A model generated the notes under the pieces. It searched no databases, was not told where the DNA came from, and worked only from the letters and a program-made list of their open reading frames with translations. A DNA stretch of 6,110 nt from Rhodocyclales bacterium. GTDB taxonomy: Bacteria; Pseudomonadota; Gammaproteobacteria; Burkholderiales; Rhodocyclaceae. This document shows, piece after piece, positions 4,472-6,110 of this stretch. A program made the translations under genes and the position numbers. The stretch covers positions 1 to 6,110 of the forward strand of contig JAJTBM010000188.1 of NCBI GenBank assembly GCA_021286885.1. The letters run 5' to 3'. Position 1 is the stretch's first letter; the number at the start of each line of letters is the position of its first letter.

Positions 4472-5137
4472 ATGCGTATCTTGCTTGTAGAAGATGACCG
4501 CTTGCTGGGCGATGGCCTCCAGATGGGGTTGCGAACCAGTGGTTTTGTAGTGGACTGGGTGCGCGATGGCGATGCAGCGCTGGCCGCGCTGGCGAGCGAA
4601 AGCTTTGCCGCCGTGCTGCTGGATCTGGGCTTGCCGCGCCAGGATGGCATGAGTGTGCTGGCCCGGGTGCGGGCGGCCGGCAATGCGGTACCCGTGCTTA
4701 TCCTCACTGCCCGGGATCAGGTGGCCGACAAGGTGCGCTGCCTGGATCTGGGCGCCGACGATTATGTGATCAAACCCTTCGATCTGGATGAGCTGGCTGC
4801 CCGTTTGCGGGCGCTGGTGCGGCGTTCCCAGGGGCGGGCAGTGGCCTGCCTGGTGCACGGCGATCTGGTGCTTGACCCAGCCGCCCGTAGCTTGACCCGG
4901 GCCGGTGTGCCGGTGGTGTTAACCAGCCGGGAGTTTGATTTGCTGCGCATGCTGCTCGACGCCTGTGGCCGGGTGCTGACCCGCCGGGTGCTGGAAGAAC
5001 AGCTCTACGCCTGGGGGGAGGCCGTCGAGAGCAATGCCCTGGAAGTGCACATCCACCACCTGCGCCGCAAGCTGGGCGCCGACCTGATACGCACCGTGCG
5101 AGGCGTGGGTTACATGGTGGCGGAGCTGGCCCGATGA
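4472..5137 (+). CDS. Two-component response regulator, OmpR/PhoB family (QseB/TctD-like)
   Basis: This 221-residue DNA-binding transcription regulator should be activated by phosphotransfer from the kinase encoded next. The receiver domain spans residues 1-115: acidic pocket D8-D9 in LLVEDD, phosphoacceptor D51 in VLLDLGLP, switch T79 in LILTARD, and K101 in DDYVIKPF. DWVRDGDAAL (28-37) is typical of the QseB/TctD/PmrA branch. The C-terminal winged helix spans about 125-220: LTSREFDLLRMLL, a recognition-helix region SNALEVHIHHLRRKLG, and the wing LIRTVRGVGYMV. The start is ATG 4472 with AGGA (4461-4464) 7 bases upstream, giving the usual MRILLVEDD; an in-frame ATG at 4448 adds only eight atypical residues. 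It overlaps the kinase gene by ATGA, so the two are translationally coupled. The stimulus and target genes cannot be deduced. Confidence 0.96.
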   Translation: MRILLVEDDRLLGDGLQMGLRTSGFVVDWVRDGDAALAALASESFAAVLLDLGLPRQDGMSVLARVRAAGNAVPVLILTARDQVADKVRCLDLGADDYVIKPFDLDELAARLRALVRRSQGRAVACLVHGDLVLDPAARSLTRAGVPVVLTSREFDLLRMLLDACGRVLTRRVLEEQLYAWGEAVESNALEVHIHHLRRKLGADLIRTVRGVGYMVAELAR

Positions 5138-6110
5138 GTTCGGCACCCTTGGGGGCCGCCGGGCGGGCGGCTTATTCCCTGCGTCAGCGCCTGTTGGTGC
5201 TTTTGATCGGGGTGGTGGCCGCTGGCTGGATGGGGACCGGCATTGTAGCCTTCGGGACGGCCCACCAGCAGGCCGATGAGTTGGTCGATGCCCAGTTGGT
5301 GCAGGTGGCTGAAACCTTGCTGGCCATTGTAGCCACCGGTCAGTCCGACGATCTGGCCATGGAGTTGGCCGAGCATCAGCACGAAAATCGGCTTCCAGTT
5401 GCTTTTCAGGTCTGGCGGCAGGATGGGGGCGAGTGGCGCCTCCTGATTCGCTCCCCCGAAATGCCCGAAGCGGCGGTGCTGGAACGGGGTGGCTTTGATG
5501 AACACACACTGCACGGGGTGTTGTGGCGCTTTTATGGGCTGGATCACCCGGGGGCGCGTTACCGGGTCGTGGTGGGGCAAAACCACGCGGCCCGTTATCA
5601 CCTCGCCTTGGAAGTGGTCTGGCACTTGATCTGGCCCATGTTGCTCGGCCTGCCGCTGATGGCCCTGGCCATTCGTGTTGTCGTGGGGCGGGCCCTGGGG
5701 CCCATGGCGGCGGTGGCTGATCGGGTGCGGGGCATGGATGCCCGCCACCTGCAGCCTCTCGACCTGAAAACCCCCCTGCCTGGCGAAGTCCTGCCCTTAG
5801 TGCAGGCCCTGGATGCGCTGGTGCTGCGCCTGGGGGATGCCTTGGTACGGGAGCGTCAGTTCACGGCAGATGCGGCCCACGAGTTGCGTACGCCCCTGGC
5901 GGCGCTCAAGGTGCATCTGCAAGTGGCCCAGCGGGCCCGGGTGGATGAGGATCGCACCCGCGCCCTGGCCCAGGTCGAAGCGGGCGTGCTGCGCATGCAG
6001 CATCTGGTGAGTCAGCTGCTCACCCTGGCGCGCCTGGAGCCCGAGGCCGCCCACGCCCACGCAAGCCTGGAGCGCGTGGATTTGGTGCAGGTGGCCGAGC
6101 GGGTGTGGTG
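5134..6110 (+). CDS. Two-component sensor histidine kinase (QseC/TctE-like), 3'-truncated by window edge
   Basis: This inner-membrane kinase should autophosphorylate and pass phosphate to the preceding response regulator. The frame from ATG 5134 stays open for 325 codons to the right edge. It has a cytoplasmic N-terminus; a first membrane helix about 19-41 (RLLVLLIGVVAAGWMGTGIVAF); a periplasmic sensor region about 43-160; a second helix about 162-184 (VWHLIWPMLLGLPLMALAI); and a HAMP-like linker 185-237 with RALGPMAAVADRVRGMDA. The dimerisation and phosphoacceptor domain carries RQFTADAAHELRTPLAALKV, with H249 as the phosphorylated His. DAAHELRTPLAALK and the later LVSQLLTLARLE are typical of the QseC group. 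The ATP-binding N, G1 and G2 boxes lie beyond the window, so completeness cannot be judged. The sensor region is not one I recognise, so the ligand is unknown. The start overlaps the regulator's stop (ATGA). Confidence 0.96.
   Translation, partial: MSSAPLGAAGRAAYSLRQRLLVLLIGVVAAGWMGTGIVAFGTAHQQADELVDAQLVQVAETLLAIVATGQSDDLAMELAEHQHENRLPVAFQVWRQDGGEWRLLIRSPEMPEAAVLERGGFDEHTLHGVLWRFYGLDHPGARYRVVVGQNHAARYHLALEVVWHLIWPMLLGLPLMALAIRVVVGRALGPMAAVADRVRGMDARHLQPLDLKTPLPGEVLPLVQALDALVLRLGDALVRERQFTADAAHELRTPLAALKVHLQVAQRARVDEDRTRALAQVEAGVLRMQHLVSQLLTLARLEPEAAHAHASLERVDLVQVAERVW

Noticed and set aside
5110..5748. Minus-strand open frame of 212 codons opposite the sensor kinase
   Set aside because: Pro-, His- and Gln-rich product typical of antisense frames in GC-rich genes. 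The plus strand encodes the kinase with its membrane helices and H-box.

Overview
The window is GC-rich, tightly packed bacterial chromosome. Codons end mostly in G or C, and the intergenic gaps are AT-richer and hold factor-independent terminators. The gene set is a PstB phosphate importer ATPase, a PHA-granule phasin, a di-heme cytochrome c peroxidase, a YjdM/PhnA zinc-ribbon protein and a QseB/QseC-type two-component pair. This points to a betaproteobacterium, perhaps of the Rhodocyclales (Azospira/Dechloromonas-like). The taxon is inferred from general resemblance, not from a search.

Layout, left to right. (1) The 3' two-thirds of pstB enters from the left edge on the plus strand and ends at a strong hairpin terminator (543-577). 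(2) A gene-free stretch of about 430 bases follows. It is AT-richer, has an unusual density of TGCA words and carries a near-perfect palindrome (600-616). (3) A hotdog-fold acyl-CoA thioesterase lies on the plus strand (931-1431) and converges on a minus-strand phasin (1549-2049); they share one bidirectional terminator (1445-1473). (4) A minus-strand secreted di-heme cytochrome c peroxidase (2326-3318, GTG start) has its own terminator (2246-2287). Its upstream DNA contains an FNR/ANR-like box centred exactly 41.5 bases before the start point predicted from a -10-like element. (5) yjdM (3647-3985, plus strand) is divergent from the peroxidase gene. (6) An unrecognised 123-residue helical protein (4016-4387, minus strand) is divergent from a two-component operon: response regulator 4472-5137, then sensor kinase 5134-6110, which runs off the right edge. 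The two overlap by ATGA.

The genes do not form one pathway. The themes are nutrient and carbon-storage physiology (phosphate uptake, PHA granules, acyl-CoA turnover), peroxide defence under low oxygen, and signal transduction. I see no mobile element, CRISPR array, tRNA or rRNA, and no convincing new multi-gene system. The items most worth checking are regulatory: the class-II FNR-type promoter arrangement, the related TGCA-rich palindromes recurring in several intergenic regions, and the unknown protein divergent from the two-component operon.
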